Shown: positions 25,937-34,033 of the stretch, piece by piece
Layout: every line of letters begins with the position of its first letter
Position numbering within the stretch: the first letter of the stretch is position 1
Source of the DNA: Flavisolibacter nicotianae
GTDB lineage: Bacteria; Bacteroidota; Bacteroidia; Chitinophagales; Chitinophagaceae
Length of the DNA stretch: 64,000 bases
Assembly: GCF_003628535.1 (NCBI RefSeq)
Contig: NZ_RBCI01000003.1
Location: forward strand, 434,001-498,000
Reading direction: 5' to 3'
Program-made: the position numbers and the translations under genes
Notes under the pieces: model-generated
Told to the model about the DNA's origin: nothing
The model's input: the letters and a program-made list of their open reading frames with translations, nothing else
The model's database searches: none

Positions 25937-26722
25937 ATGCTTCATTTGCTCAAAATCGAATGGCTTAAAATAAAAAATTACCGCGCCTTCTGGGTGTTTT
26001 GCATTCTTTACCTGGCGTCTATTTTTCTCATCAACTACATTGGCTGGACGACACAGAAGCAGGCCTTTGCGTCGGCAAAGGGCGCCGAACAAATGTTTGG
26101 CAATGCCTATGCCTTTCCGCGGGTCTGGCAAACAGTGGGATGGATGAGCAGTTGGCTGCTTTACTTCCCCGGTATGATGATCATTATGCTCATGACCAAT
26201 GAATTCAATTTTAAAACGCACCGGCAAAACATTATCGATGGTTTGAGCCGGCAGCAATTCATTGGCGTAAAAATCTTACTAGCCGTTCTTCTGGCCGTTT
26301 TGATTACTGTTCTCAATTTTATTACCGCTTACATCTTTGGAACGATGACCGGTACAGCCTTTAGCAGCAGCGGCATGGAAAACCTGGCGTACATTTTTCT
26401 GCAGGCCGTGGCCTACATCTTTTTTGCACTGATGCTGGCGGTGCTCTTTCGCCGGAGCGGCCTGGCCATCATCATTTTTATTTTGTATGGAATTATTTTC
26501 GAATGGCTCATTTCCGGGCTGATGACGTTCCAGCTACACCTGGCGCCCTATAGTTATTTCCTGCCCCTGCAGACGTCTGATGTGCTCATCCCGATCCCGT
26601 TTGGGAAAAAGGTTTTTTATCCCGACTCACCCTCTGTTGCCAGCCTGGTGATCGGCATCGGTGCTTACCTGGCGATCTACCTTTTTTTTACGCGGAAAAA
26701 ATTTGTTACAGACGATCTGTAA
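25937..26722 (+). CDS. ABC-2 type membrane permease
   Basis: The 261-residue protein has six hydrophobic segments (about residues 18-36, 70-92, 112-135, 145-170, 175-197 and 237-255) and is the likely channel subunit for the ATPase encoded 24 nt upstream. The early segment LKIEWLKIKNYRAFWVF is typical of ABC-2 permeases that are encoded beside a single ATPase. No substrate-specific motif is visible. The next gene lies beyond a 120-nt gap with its own repeated elements. Confidence 0.88.
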   Translation: MLHLLKIEWLKIKNYRAFWVFCILYLASIFLINYIGWTTQKQAFASAKGAEQMFGNAYAFPRVWQTVGWMSSWLLYFPGMMIIMLMTNEFNFKTHRQNIIDGLSRQQFIGVKILLAVLLAVLITVLNFITAYIFGTMTGTAFSSSGMENLAYIFLQAVAYIFFALMLAVLFRRSGLAIIIFILYGIIFEWLISGLMTFQLHLAPYSYFLPLQTSDVLIPIPFGKKVFYPDSPSVASLVIGIGAYLAIYLFFTRKKFVTDDL

Positions 26723-26750
26723 GTTGAAAAACGGCGTCCTGTTTATCATG

Positions 26751-26837
26751 GACACTATCGAATAAAAAAGAAAATATATTATTCGTAAAAACACGACACT
26801 ATCCGATTGTGTTGTATTTTACCGACTGAAACTATCG
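26751..26837 (+). promoter_or_regulatory. Three direct copies of an ACTATCG motif before a receiver gene
   Basis: GACACTATCG (26751-26760), GACACTATCCG (26795-26805) and GAAACTATCG (26828-26837) lie in the same orientation in the 119-nt gap before the response regulator; the last ends 4 nt before its ATG. They could be activator or repressor sites. The AT-rich stretch at 26761-26790 may contain the promoter. Confidence 0.4.
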
Positions 26838-26841
26838 CATT

Positions 26842-27261
26842 ATGAGTACAAGCCACAGCATTCTTTTGGTGGAGGACGATGCAGACGACAGGTATGTAAT
26901 GCATCTGGCTTTCACAGAATTAAACTATTCCGACCAGGTAAAAGTGTTCAATAGCGGGGAAGACATTCTCCGGTATTTGCACAACCTGCCCAATTCTTCA
27001 CTTTATCCTTCCCTGATCGTACTGGATTACAACATGCCCGGCATGAATGGCGGCGAGGTGCTGATGCGATTAAAAATGGATGACTCCCTTCGTGATATTC
27101 CGGTTGCCATGTGTTCATCCGGTATGGCTGCACTGGAGAGCAAAATGAAAGGACTGGGTGCAGCTTTCTGCTTTGAAAAAACTGGCCAGCTCACGGATGT
27201 GTACACGCTTGCCCTGCGCCTGAAACAGATCGTCGAAGACGGCCAGGTCGTGGAGGAATAG
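26842..27261 (+). CDS. Single-domain response regulator (receiver only)
   Basis: The 139-residue protein is a lone CheY-like receiver of the Rcp1 kind. The acidic pair is E11/D12 in LLVEDDADD, the phosphoacceptor is D62 in VLDYNMPGMNG, the switch Ser/Thr is in AMCSSG (about 91-93) and the conserved Lys is K113 in FEKTG. No output domain follows, so it should act by protein contact or in a phosphorelay. No histidine kinase gene is adjacent. It converges on the Nramp gene. Confidence 0.92.
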   Translation: MSTSHSILLVEDDADDRYVMHLAFTELNYSDQVKVFNSGEDILRYLHNLPNSSLYPSLIVLDYNMPGMNGGEVLMRLKMDDSLRDIPVAMCSSGMAALESKMKGLGAAFCFEKTGQLTDVYTLALRLKQIVEDGQVVEE

Positions 27262-27298
27262 CGAAGCCCGCGGCCATTCCTGTTTACGACGGGCTCGC
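27261..27298. terminator. Possible terminator between convergent genes
   Basis: An imperfect GC-rich stem (GCGAAGCCCG with CGGGCTCGC) occupies the short gap between the receiver gene and the Nramp gene. There is only a weak T-run after it, so the call is tentative. Confidence 0.3.
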
Positions 27299-27306
27299 CG
27301 TGATTT

Positions 27307-29184
27307 TCACACAATCAAAACCGGGATCTTCAGCCGGTGTCGCACCGCGTCGATGGTTTCGCCATACAGCCAGTCTTTCATCCCACGGTGGCCGTGTGCG
27401 CCGATAATGAGCATTTCGGCTCCCGACTCCTGAACAATGCGTGCAATCTCCTGTGTGCGGTTGCGAAAACCCAGGCAGGTCTTCGTGCGGAGGTGGTGGT
27501 GCTCGAGGTGCGCTGCGTACGCCTCCAGTGTTTGCTGGTCATCGCGTGTCTCGAAATCATCGCTTTGCTCACCCAGGATTTTTGCCGGTGCGCTTTCCAC
27601 TACATGCACCAGGATAATCGTGGCGCCGGGGGCAGCCTGCGATACGGCATGCGTCAATACCTTTTGATCCCTTTCGCTGAAGTCAAGAGCAACTGCCACC
27701 CGCTGGTAGCGGGGAAGCGATACTGCTTCGATGGGGGCTTCTTTTTTATGCACCTGGATTGAAGTGGTAACGGGCTTGTGTTTGACCAGCGGGTAAACAA
27801 TGGCAGTCAGCAAAAGCCCTACAAACAGGAGTGCGGAAAGCAAGATGACAGCTTTCCAAATCAGGCTGTCGTTTGTCGTGAAAAAGTCGCTTGCCTGTTC
27901 AAATACCATCCGCATATTCAGGTAAACCAGGACGGCTGTGATCAGCCATGCAAGAATCTGGATGGACGGCTTGATACTGAAGATGCCCATCGTTTTTTTG
28001 TCGCTGACGAAATGAATGAGCGGAATAATGGCAAAGCCCAATTGGAGGCTTAATATCACCTGGCTTAGAACCAGCAAGTCGTCAATGTTTTTCTCCCCGT
28101 TAACCAGGATAACAATCACCGCAGGCGTAATTGCAATGAGGCGGGTCAGCAGTCTTCGCATCCAGGGGTTGATGCGGATGCGCAGGTAGCCTTCCATTAC
28201 GATTTGCCCGGCCAGTGTGCCGGTCACCGTGCTGCTTTGCCCGGCGGCAATCAGGGCAATGGCGAAAAGTGTGGGAGCCAGTTTTGTACCCAGGAAGCCG
28301 CTGAGTAATTCGTGCGCTGTTTTGATCTCCGCCACATCGGAACGGCCGGCTTTGAAAAAGACGGCGGCTGCCAGGATGAGAATGGCGGCATTCACAAAAA
28401 AAGCGGCATTCAGCGCGATGGTGCTGTCAATGAAATTTAGTTTGAGCGCTCTTCGGATGCCCGGTTCGTCGCGTTTGATCTTTCTTGTTTGCACCAGTGC
28501 CGAATGCAGGTAAAGATTGTGCGGCATTACCGTGGCGCCGATGATCCCGATGGCAATGAACAGGGCATCTTTGTTTGGAATGGAAGGCACAAAGCCGGTG
28601 GCCACTTCGCCAAAATCCGGCCTGGCCAGGATGATCTGCACAAGGAAAGAAATCCCGATGATCGCCACCAGCACAATGATAAAGGCTTCCATCTTGCGCA
28701 TGCCAAGCCGCTGCAAAAGCAGGAGCAAAAAGGTGTCGAACACCGTGATAAGAACGCCCCAGATCAACGGCAGGCCGGTAAGCAGTTGAATCCCGATCGC
28801 CATTCCCAGCACTTCGGCAAGGTCGGTTGCCGCAATGGCCACTTCGGCCAGCACGTACAGGATGAAGTTGATTGTTTTGGGATAGGTTTCGCGGTTGGCT
28901 TGCGCCAGATCGCGGCCGCGAACGATACCCAGCCTTGCAGAAAGGCTTTGGAGCAGGAGTGCCATCAGGTTGCTCATCAGCAGGACCCAGATCAGCGCAT
29001 AACCAAAGCGGCTGCCGCCCTGCAGGTCCGTGGCCCAGTTGCCGGGATCCATGTAGCCAACACTTACCAGGTAAGCGGGCCCAAAAAAGGAAAGGATCCG
29101 CCGCCATTTTGGCTTGGTTAGATTGGTCGTATCCACGCTTTGGTGCACTTCGCTCAGCGAAGCGTCAGTTTGCATTCTCATCAT
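27307..29184 (-). CDS. mntH: Nramp manganese/iron transporter fused to a universal stress protein domain
   Basis: The first 450 residues form an Nramp proton-coupled divalent metal transporter with about eleven membrane helices. Metal-site motifs are VGYMDPGNWATDLQGG (D46, N49) in helix 1 and ATVMPHNLYLHSAL in helix 6. From about residue 485 a UspA domain follows: RVAVALDFSERDQKVLTHAV, then IIGAHGHRGMKDWLYGE, which fits the G-2x-G-9x-G nucleotide-binding pattern. Total length is 625, versus about 410-450 for a plain MntH. The gene overlaps the end of mntR by 20 nt, so the two are translationally coupled. Selectivity for Mn is inferred from mntR. Confidence 0.93.
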   Translation of the reverse strand: MMRMQTDASLSEVHQSVDTTNLTKPKWRRILSFFGPAYLVSVGYMDPGNWATDLQGGSRFGYALIWVLLMSNLMALLLQSLSARLGIVRGRDLAQANRETYPKTINFILYVLAEVAIAATDLAEVLGMAIGIQLLTGLPLIWGVLITVFDTFLLLLLQRLGMRKMEAFIIVLVAIIGISFLVQIILARPDFGEVATGFVPSIPNKDALFIAIGIIGATVMPHNLYLHSALVQTRKIKRDEPGIRRALKLNFIDSTIALNAAFFVNAAILILAAAVFFKAGRSDVAEIKTAHELLSGFLGTKLAPTLFAIALIAAGQSSTVTGTLAGQIVMEGYLRIRINPWMRRLLTRLIAITPAVIVILVNGEKNIDDLLVLSQVILSLQLGFAIIPLIHFVSDKKTMGIFSIKPSIQILAWLITAVLVYLNMRMVFEQASDFFTTNDSLIWKAVILLSALLFVGLLLTAIVYPLVKHKPVTTSIQVHKKEAPIEAVSLPRYQRVAVALDFSERDQKVLTHAVSQAAPGATIILVHVVESAPAKILGEQSDDFETRDDQQTLEAYAAHLEHHHLRTKTCLGFRNRTQEIARIVQESGAEMLIIGAHGHRGMKDWLYGETIDAVRHRLKIPVLIV

Positions 29185-29833
29185 ACGTTACAAAAATGTT
29201 TTTGGCTAATTGTTCACTGATGGTAACAATTTGCTTTTTGATTTTCAGTTCCAGCGACTGGTCGAAGGGGAAATGTTTTCTCACTTCTAGCTTTGTTCCG
29301 ATGCCGATGCTTTTGTGCTTCAGCAACTCCAGCATTTCTGCCGACTGGTTGGTCACCTGGCACACGATGCCCGGCTTGTTTTTGGGCAACAGACTTAGCG
29401 GCAGGTTGTTGCGGCTCGCAATCCGGCCCTTGCTGTCGGGGATAGGGTCGCCGTGCGGGTCAAAGGGAGGAAAACCAAGAAATTCATCAAGGCGGTCGAT
29501 CAGCACCTTATTGCTTACATGTTCCAACTCTTCGGCCAGTTGGTGAACTTCTTCCCAGTCAAAACCCAGTTTTTGCGAAAGGAAAAACTCCCAAAGACGG
29601 TGACGGCGGATGATGAACAGGGCAACTTTTTTTCCTTCCGTACTTAAGGTAAAACCGTAGTAGGGCTTATAGTTCAGGAGTTTTTTTGCACTGAGCTTTT
29701 TCATCATGTCGGTAACCGACGCAGCTTTGGTCGACAGTTTTTCGGCAAGGGCATTCGTGGTCACCGTGCCGCTTTCCCCCTGCAGGTGATAAATGGCCTT
29801 GATGTAGTTTTCTTCACTGATCGAATAATTCAA
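29165..29833 (-). CDS. mntR: DtxR/MntR-family metal-dependent repressor
   Basis: The 222-residue protein begins with a winged helix (SEENYIKAIYHLQGESGTVTTNALAEKLSTKAASVTDM covers the helix-turn-helix), followed by the metal-binding dimerisation domain (HRLWEFFLSQKLGFDWEEVHQLAEELEHV, with several candidate ligands) and a C-terminal FeoA/SH3-like domain from about residue 150. It is the first gene of an operon with the Nramp transporter. A palindrome just upstream includes its own -7 box, so autoregulation is expected. The three-domain length fits the longer DtxR type; Mn is preferred by context, but Fe cannot be ruled out. Confidence 0.93.
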   Translation of the reverse strand: MNYSISEENYIKAIYHLQGESGTVTTNALAEKLSTKAASVTDMMKKLSAKKLLNYKPYYGFTLSTEGKKVALFIIRRHRLWEFFLSQKLGFDWEEVHQLAEELEHVSNKVLIDRLDEFLGFPPFDPHGDPIPDSKGRIASRNNLPLSLLPKNKPGIVCQVTNQSAEMLELLKHKSIGIGTKLEVRKHFPFDQSLELKIKKQIVTISEQLAKNIFVTYDENAN

Positions 29834-29838
29834 GTTTA

Positions 29839-29887
29839 TCTAATTTAAAATTTAGACAAATCTAAAAAATGACAACAACTGCGCCAA
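29839..29887 (-). promoter_or_regulatory. mntR-mntH promoter with overlapping metal-repressor operator
   Basis: TTTAGA-CAAA-TCTAAA at 29851-29866 is a perfect 6-bp-arm palindrome. Read on the minus strand it contains TAGATTTG (29857-29864), an exact TAnnTTTG -7 box, with TTGG (29884-29887) 19 nt upstream as -33. An overlapping second inverted repeat, TCTAA-N8-TTAGA, covers 29839-29856. A repressor bound here would block RNA polymerase directly. The divergent lipoprotein gene begins about 70 nt away and may be co-controlled. Confidence 0.7.
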
Positions 29888-29934
29888 CCCCTCGTCTGCT
29901 TTTTTTTTCCTTTATTTACACAAAACTTAGACGT

Positions 29935-30939
29935 ATGGACAGGATTGGCCTGGCGTTGCTGGTGTGCCTGCTTTGGGCGTGTAACGCAAAAGACCGGAAG
30001 ACAGACACGAAGCCGGAACAAACAACACCGGGAAAAACAACGGATGCCGCTCCTGTTGCCTTGAACGGCCGGTTTGCGGCAAGCCAACTTCCTTATCAGC
30101 TAACCGATACGGCCTTGCTGAACAACAAAGACACCGCTTCCCTGCCCGCTGTGGAAGTGAAGCCGCTGGTACCCGACACCACGCTTCAAAAAATATTCGG
30201 GAAGACGTCCGGCATCCGGTATACACCGCTGGTGAAAATGGGAGAGAAGAATAAAGAAACATACTACCTGCTGAAGGCTGGCTCCGGAAACAAAAAAGCG
30301 GCCCTGCTGGTTGTTTTTGATAAAACCGGCAACTACGGTGCAACACTGCCTTTTTTGGTACCCGACGAAAATGCATCCACTTCACAAGTGAGCCTGATCG
30401 ATAAGTCGTACGCCATCACCAAATCAATCACGCAGCGCAGCGCAAGCGAAGTGACCGGCGAAGGAAAGGAAGTGCTTTCGTACGATGCCAGGGAAAAGCG
30501 CTTCAGCCTAATCATGACCGACCTGCTGAATGACAACCCGGCTGTTTTAGTAAATCCGCTCGATACGTTTCCAAAATCAAACAGATTAGCCGGTGATTAC
30601 TACCTGAATAAAAAAAACCTGGTGGCCGTACGCGACGGCCGTCATCCGAACCAAATCCTGGTTTACATTCATACAGAAAACAGCGAGGGCGACTGCAAAG
30701 GAGAACTCAAAGGCGAGTTTCTGCTGACCAGCACCACGACCGCGGTTTACCGGCAGGGCGGCGATCCTTGTATACTTAGCCTTACCTTTGCCGGCAATTC
30801 AGTATCCATTCATGAAGAAAGCGGATGTGGCAACTACCGTGGGCTCGACTGCCCGTTAGGTGGAAAGTTTACCCGCAAAAAGGAGGAAAAACCGAAAGAA
30901 CCGACAAAATCCACCAAGCGGCCGAAACAGGCTCAATAG
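29935..30939 (+). CDS. Unrecognised lipoprotein divergent from mntR
   Basis: The start at 29935 gives 334 residues beginning MDRIGLALLVCLLWACNAKD, a clear lipoprotein signal with the lipobox ending at Cys16. A longer frame to 29869 lacks a leader form. After a Lys/Thr-rich spacer comes a soluble region with several beta-like segments. A C-terminal part has four cysteines (in SEGDCKGELKG, GDPCILSL, SGCGNYRGLDCPL) that may form disulfides. The end is rich in Lys, Pro and Thr. No family was recognised. Its position across the metal operator suggests a link to metal uptake, but this is only context. Confidence 0.75.
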   Translation: MDRIGLALLVCLLWACNAKDRKTDTKPEQTTPGKTTDAAPVALNGRFAASQLPYQLTDTALLNNKDTASLPAVEVKPLVPDTTLQKIFGKTSGIRYTPLVKMGEKNKETYYLLKAGSGNKKAALLVVFDKTGNYGATLPFLVPDENASTSQVSLIDKSYAITKSITQRSASEVTGEGKEVLSYDAREKRFSLIMTDLLNDNPAVLVNPLDTFPKSNRLAGDYYLNKKNLVAVRDGRHPNQILVYIHTENSEGDCKGELKGEFLLTSTTTAVYRQGGDPCILSLTFAGNSVSIHEESGCGNYRGLDCPLGGKFTRKKEEKPKEPTKSTKRPKQAQ

Positions 30940-30999
30940 TGTAATTCCTACACATTACTTTTAAAATCCTTTATTTTGTGCACTTGAAAAAGAGAAAAC

Positions 31000-32709
31000 A
31001 TGAATTTTACATCGTATAAGGTTCCATACCCGATTGATAAACGCTTTACCAAAAAAGTCGCTTATTTCTCGATGGAATTTGCCATCCATCAACCTTTGAA
31101 AATCTATAGCGGTGGCCTCGGCTTTTTGGCCGGCTCTCACCTGCGCAGTGCGTACGAATTACGCCAGAATTTAGTCGGCATCGGTATTTTGTGGAAGTAT
31201 GGTTATTACGACCAGGCCCGCAACCAGGATCAATCTCTCCAGGTGACCTGGATGGAAAAAATCTACAGCTTTTTGGAAGATACCGGGATTAAATTTTCGA
31301 TCACCATTCACGACCACCCGGTTTGGGTAAAGGTGATGTACCTGCCCCCGACAACATTCTGTTCGGCTCCGCTCTTCCTGATGACGACCGATATTCCCGA
31401 GAACGATTATGTTTCGCAAACCATCACGCACCGGTTGTATGATGCGAACGTGTCTACAAAAGTGGCACAGTTCATTTTACTGGGTGTCGGCGGCGCCAAA
31501 CTGCTGGAACAGATCGGTTTCAATCCCGAAGTGTACCACTTGAACGAAGCACACGGCGTTTCGGCAGCTTTTTACCTTTACCAGAAGTTCGGAAAGAACG
31601 TCGAAGAAGTGAAAAAGCGCCTGGTGTTCACAACACACACACCCGAGGAAGCCGGTAACGAAAAGCACGATATGTATCTCTGTGCTAAAATGAGTTATTT
31701 CTGCGGCCTCTCGGTGGATGAAGTACGGCAACTGACCGGCATTACTGACGACCAGTTCAACCACTCGCTGGCAGCGCTGCGGTTTGCCCGCATTGCCAAC
31801 GGTGTGTCGCAACTGCACGGCGAGGTTTCCCGCCAGATGTGGGCGAAGTACGAAGGCATCTGTCCGATTCTTTCCATTACCAATGCGCAGAACTGGCGTT
31901 ATTGGGCCGACAAGCAATTGTACCGGGCCAAAGAAGAAAATGACGATGTGGTGTTTGACGACCGCAAGAAATGGATGAAGAAAAGAGCGTTCGAGATCGT
32001 TGCCGATCAAACCGGAAAGATCATGGACCCGAATGTCTTCACCATCGTATGGGCACGCCGCTTTGCCGGTTACAAACGGGCAGGCCTGATCGCGTCGGAC
32101 AAAGAGCGCTTTGAAGCCTTGCTGAACAACAAGAAATATCCCGTCCAGATCATCTGGGGCGGTAAGCCATACCCTGTTGATTATCCTGCCATTTCCGAAT
32201 TCAATCACCTGGTTCATTTGAGCAAGGCCTACAAGAATGTGGCAGTGGTGGTGGGATACGAGCTTGCCCTCTCCAAGCGTCTGAAACAAGCTGCGGACTG
32301 CTGGTTGAACAATCCCCGCGTACCCCGCGAGGCATCGGGCACCAGTGGCATGACAGCGGCGATGAACGGTGCGGTGAATTTCAGTACCAACGATGGCTGG
32401 ATCCCGGAGTTTGTGCATCATGGCAACAATGGCTTTGTGGTGCCACCGGTTGATTACAGCAACATCACCGTGCAGGAGCAGGATCAGTACGACCTCGATC
32501 AATTGTATAAAATCCTGAACGAAGAAATTCTGCCGCTTTACTACGACGACCATGCAACCTGGCGCCAGATTGTAAAGAACGGGATGCGTGACGTGCAGTT
32601 CCGCTTCGACAGCAACCGCATGGCCGAACAGTACTACGACCTTTTGTACAACAAGGAGTTTGTGCCGAAAGGAAAGCAGGTCCTCGTTAAAGACGACATG
32701 GCTCACTAA
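31000..32709 (+). CDS. GT35 alpha-glucan phosphorylase-like protein with substituted PLP lysine
   Basis: Glycogen phosphorylases cut alpha-1,4-glucans with phosphate, using pyridoxal phosphate. The 569-residue protein has the short-type GT35 landmarks: VAYFSMEFAIHQPLKIYSGG, YHLNEAHG, TTHTPEEAGNEKHD, NGVSQLHGEVSRQMW and VWARRFAGYKR. The region that normally holds the PLP Schiff-base lysine reads EASGTSGMTAAMNGAVNF, with Thr at about residue 451 where NMK is expected. So it may not be a PLP-dependent phosphorylase, or may bind cofactor in another way. The codon is ACA at 32351-32353. It is followed by a bidirectional terminator. Confidence 0.85.
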   Translation: MNFTSYKVPYPIDKRFTKKVAYFSMEFAIHQPLKIYSGGLGFLAGSHLRSAYELRQNLVGIGILWKYGYYDQARNQDQSLQVTWMEKIYSFLEDTGIKFSITIHDHPVWVKVMYLPPTTFCSAPLFLMTTDIPENDYVSQTITHRLYDANVSTKVAQFILLGVGGAKLLEQIGFNPEVYHLNEAHGVSAAFYLYQKFGKNVEEVKKRLVFTTHTPEEAGNEKHDMYLCAKMSYFCGLSVDEVRQLTGITDDQFNHSLAALRFARIANGVSQLHGEVSRQMWAKYEGICPILSITNAQNWRYWADKQLYRAKEENDDVVFDDRKKWMKKRAFEIVADQTGKIMDPNVFTIVWARRFAGYKRAGLIASDKERFEALLNNKKYPVQIIWGGKPYPVDYPAISEFNHLVHLSKAYKNVAVVVGYELALSKRLKQAADCWLNNPRVPREASGTSGMTAAMNGAVNFSTNDGWIPEFVHHGNNGFVVPPVDYSNITVQEQDQYDLDQLYKILNEEILPLYYDDHATWRQIVKNGMRDVQFRFDSNRMAEQYYDLLYNKEFVPKGKQVLVKDDMAH

Positions 32710-32734
32710 ACAAAGCCATCAACCTTCTTTCAAT

Positions 32735-32770
32735 AAAAAAAGACGTTACACCATGTAACGTCTTTTTTTT
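32735..32770. terminator. Bidirectional terminator between convergent genes
   Basis: A long stem (AAAAAAAGACGTTACA, 3-nt loop, TGTAACGTCTTTTTTT) has a T-run after it on both strands. It separates the glucan phosphorylase-like gene from ispH, which converge here. Confidence 0.93.
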
Positions 32771-32787
32771 ATTCAGGTGAAACCGTA

Positions 32788-34014
32788 TCAGGCAAAGGAT
32801 TCAATCAGTTGATCTACGTCGTTGCCTTCCGGGAAAAAGCCAACCACTTTGCGGATCACATTTTCCACGATGGCGTCCGGGCAGGAGGCACCGCTTGTAA
32901 TGAGGATGCTGACCGGTTCTTTTTGGGGAATGTAATTTTCGCTGATCAACTCTTCATGCGTATGAAAATTATAGTGGAGAATTGTTTGCGCCGACAGGAT
33001 TTTTTCTTCGCTGCTGATAAAATAGGTGGGGAGTTTTTCTTCGCACAATTCGACCAGGTGCGACGTGTTGGATGAATTGTAACCGCCGACAACGATGGCC
33101 AGGTCCGCCGGTATTTCCAGCATGCCGCTGACGGCTGTCTGGTTGTCGTTGGTGGCATAGCAAAGCGTGTCGCGGGTATCAGCAAAATGTTCCCGTACAT
33201 TCTCGTCTGTGAGGCTGAATTTGCGGATCATTGTCTCCCGCAGAAAATCAGCGATCGCCTGCGTATCCGATGCAAGCATGGTAGTTTGATTCACCACGCC
33301 GATGCGCTGCAGGTCTTTTGTGACATCAAAGCCTGCGGAGTACTGGTGGCGGAATTCCGTATAAAAATCTTCCGCCGGTTTTTCGCCGAGAATGTATTTC
33401 GCCAGCTCGATGGTCTGCTGCATGTCTTTCACCACAACCGATGGCGCATTGGCCGCCGCATGCGAAAAGGTAGCCCTTGTTTCTTCATGTGTGGGCTTGC
33501 CGTGAATGATGATGGTATAGGCTTTTTTTGCAATCGCTTCGCTGCGGTTCCAAACCTTTTCCACAAAAGGACAGGTTGTGTTGTATTTCTCTACCTGGAT
33601 GCCGATCTGTCGCAGCTTTTGCTCAATGACCAGCGTCGTTCCAAACGCCGGGATCAGCACAATGTCTTCTGCCGTCAGGCTTTCGAACGGGATGATCTGC
33701 TTGCCGTAATTATCCTGCAAAAATGCCACGCCGCTGCGCTTCAGGTCCGCATTGACCTGCGGGTTATGGATCATTTCACTGAGAAGGAAAATGCGTTTGC
33801 CGGGATTTTCCTCAACGGTGCGAAATGCAATGTCGATGGCGTTTTCCACGCCATAGCAAAAACCGAAGTGCCGGGCCAGGTAAATCCGTACCGGGCCGAA
33901 ATCGAGGAGCGAGGGAGAGAAATCCTTTTTCATGCGGTCTTCTTCCTTGCGCTTTTTCTTGATGGCGGAGATCAGTGGGCTGCGGTAAACTACAGGAACA
34001 TCGAAGCTTTTCAT
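32788..34014 (-). CDS. ispH: 4-hydroxy-3-methylbut-2-enyl diphosphate reductase
   Basis: IspH (LytB) is the last enzyme of the MEP isoprenoid pathway and holds an iron-sulfur cluster. The start at 34014 gives 408 residues. The cluster cysteines are visible: C53 in RHFGFCYGVENA, C148 in NTTCPFVEKVW and C378 in TSGASCPDAIVE. HGKPTHEETRAT is also diagnostic. The protein has an extra N-terminal part of about 42 residues (FDVPVVYRSPLISAIKKKRK region), as in other Bacteroidota. A -7 box lies only 8 nt upstream, so the mRNA may be leaderless. Confidence 0.97.
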   Translation of the reverse strand: MKSFDVPVVYRSPLISAIKKKRKEEDRMKKDFSPSLLDFGPVRIYLARHFGFCYGVENAIDIAFRTVEENPGKRIFLLSEMIHNPQVNADLKRSGVAFLQDNYGKQIIPFESLTAEDIVLIPAFGTTLVIEQKLRQIGIQVEKYNTTCPFVEKVWNRSEAIAKKAYTIIIHGKPTHEETRATFSHAAANAPSVVVKDMQQTIELAKYILGEKPAEDFYTEFRHQYSAGFDVTKDLQRIGVVNQTTMLASDTQAIADFLRETMIRKFSLTDENVREHFADTRDTLCYATNDNQTAVSGMLEIPADLAIVVGGYNSSNTSHLVELCEEKLPTYFISSEEKILSAQTILHYNFHTHEELISENYIPQKEPVSILITSGASCPDAIVENVIRKVVGFFPEGNDVDQLIESFA

Positions 34015-34021
34015 GTGGCTA

Positions 34022-34029
34022 CAAAAGTA
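34022..34029 (-). promoter_or_regulatory. Probable ispH -7 box
   Basis: On the minus strand TACTTTTG matches TAnnTTTG exactly. It is 8 nt upstream of the ispH ATG at 34014, so transcription would begin at or within a few bases of the start codon. No good -33 element is visible. Confidence 0.45.
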
Positions 34030-34033
34030 AGCC

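Noticed and set aside
31477-32706. 409-residue minus-strand ORF
   Set aside because: It is antisense to the glucan phosphorylase-like gene; it begins at its stop codon, as shadow frames do.
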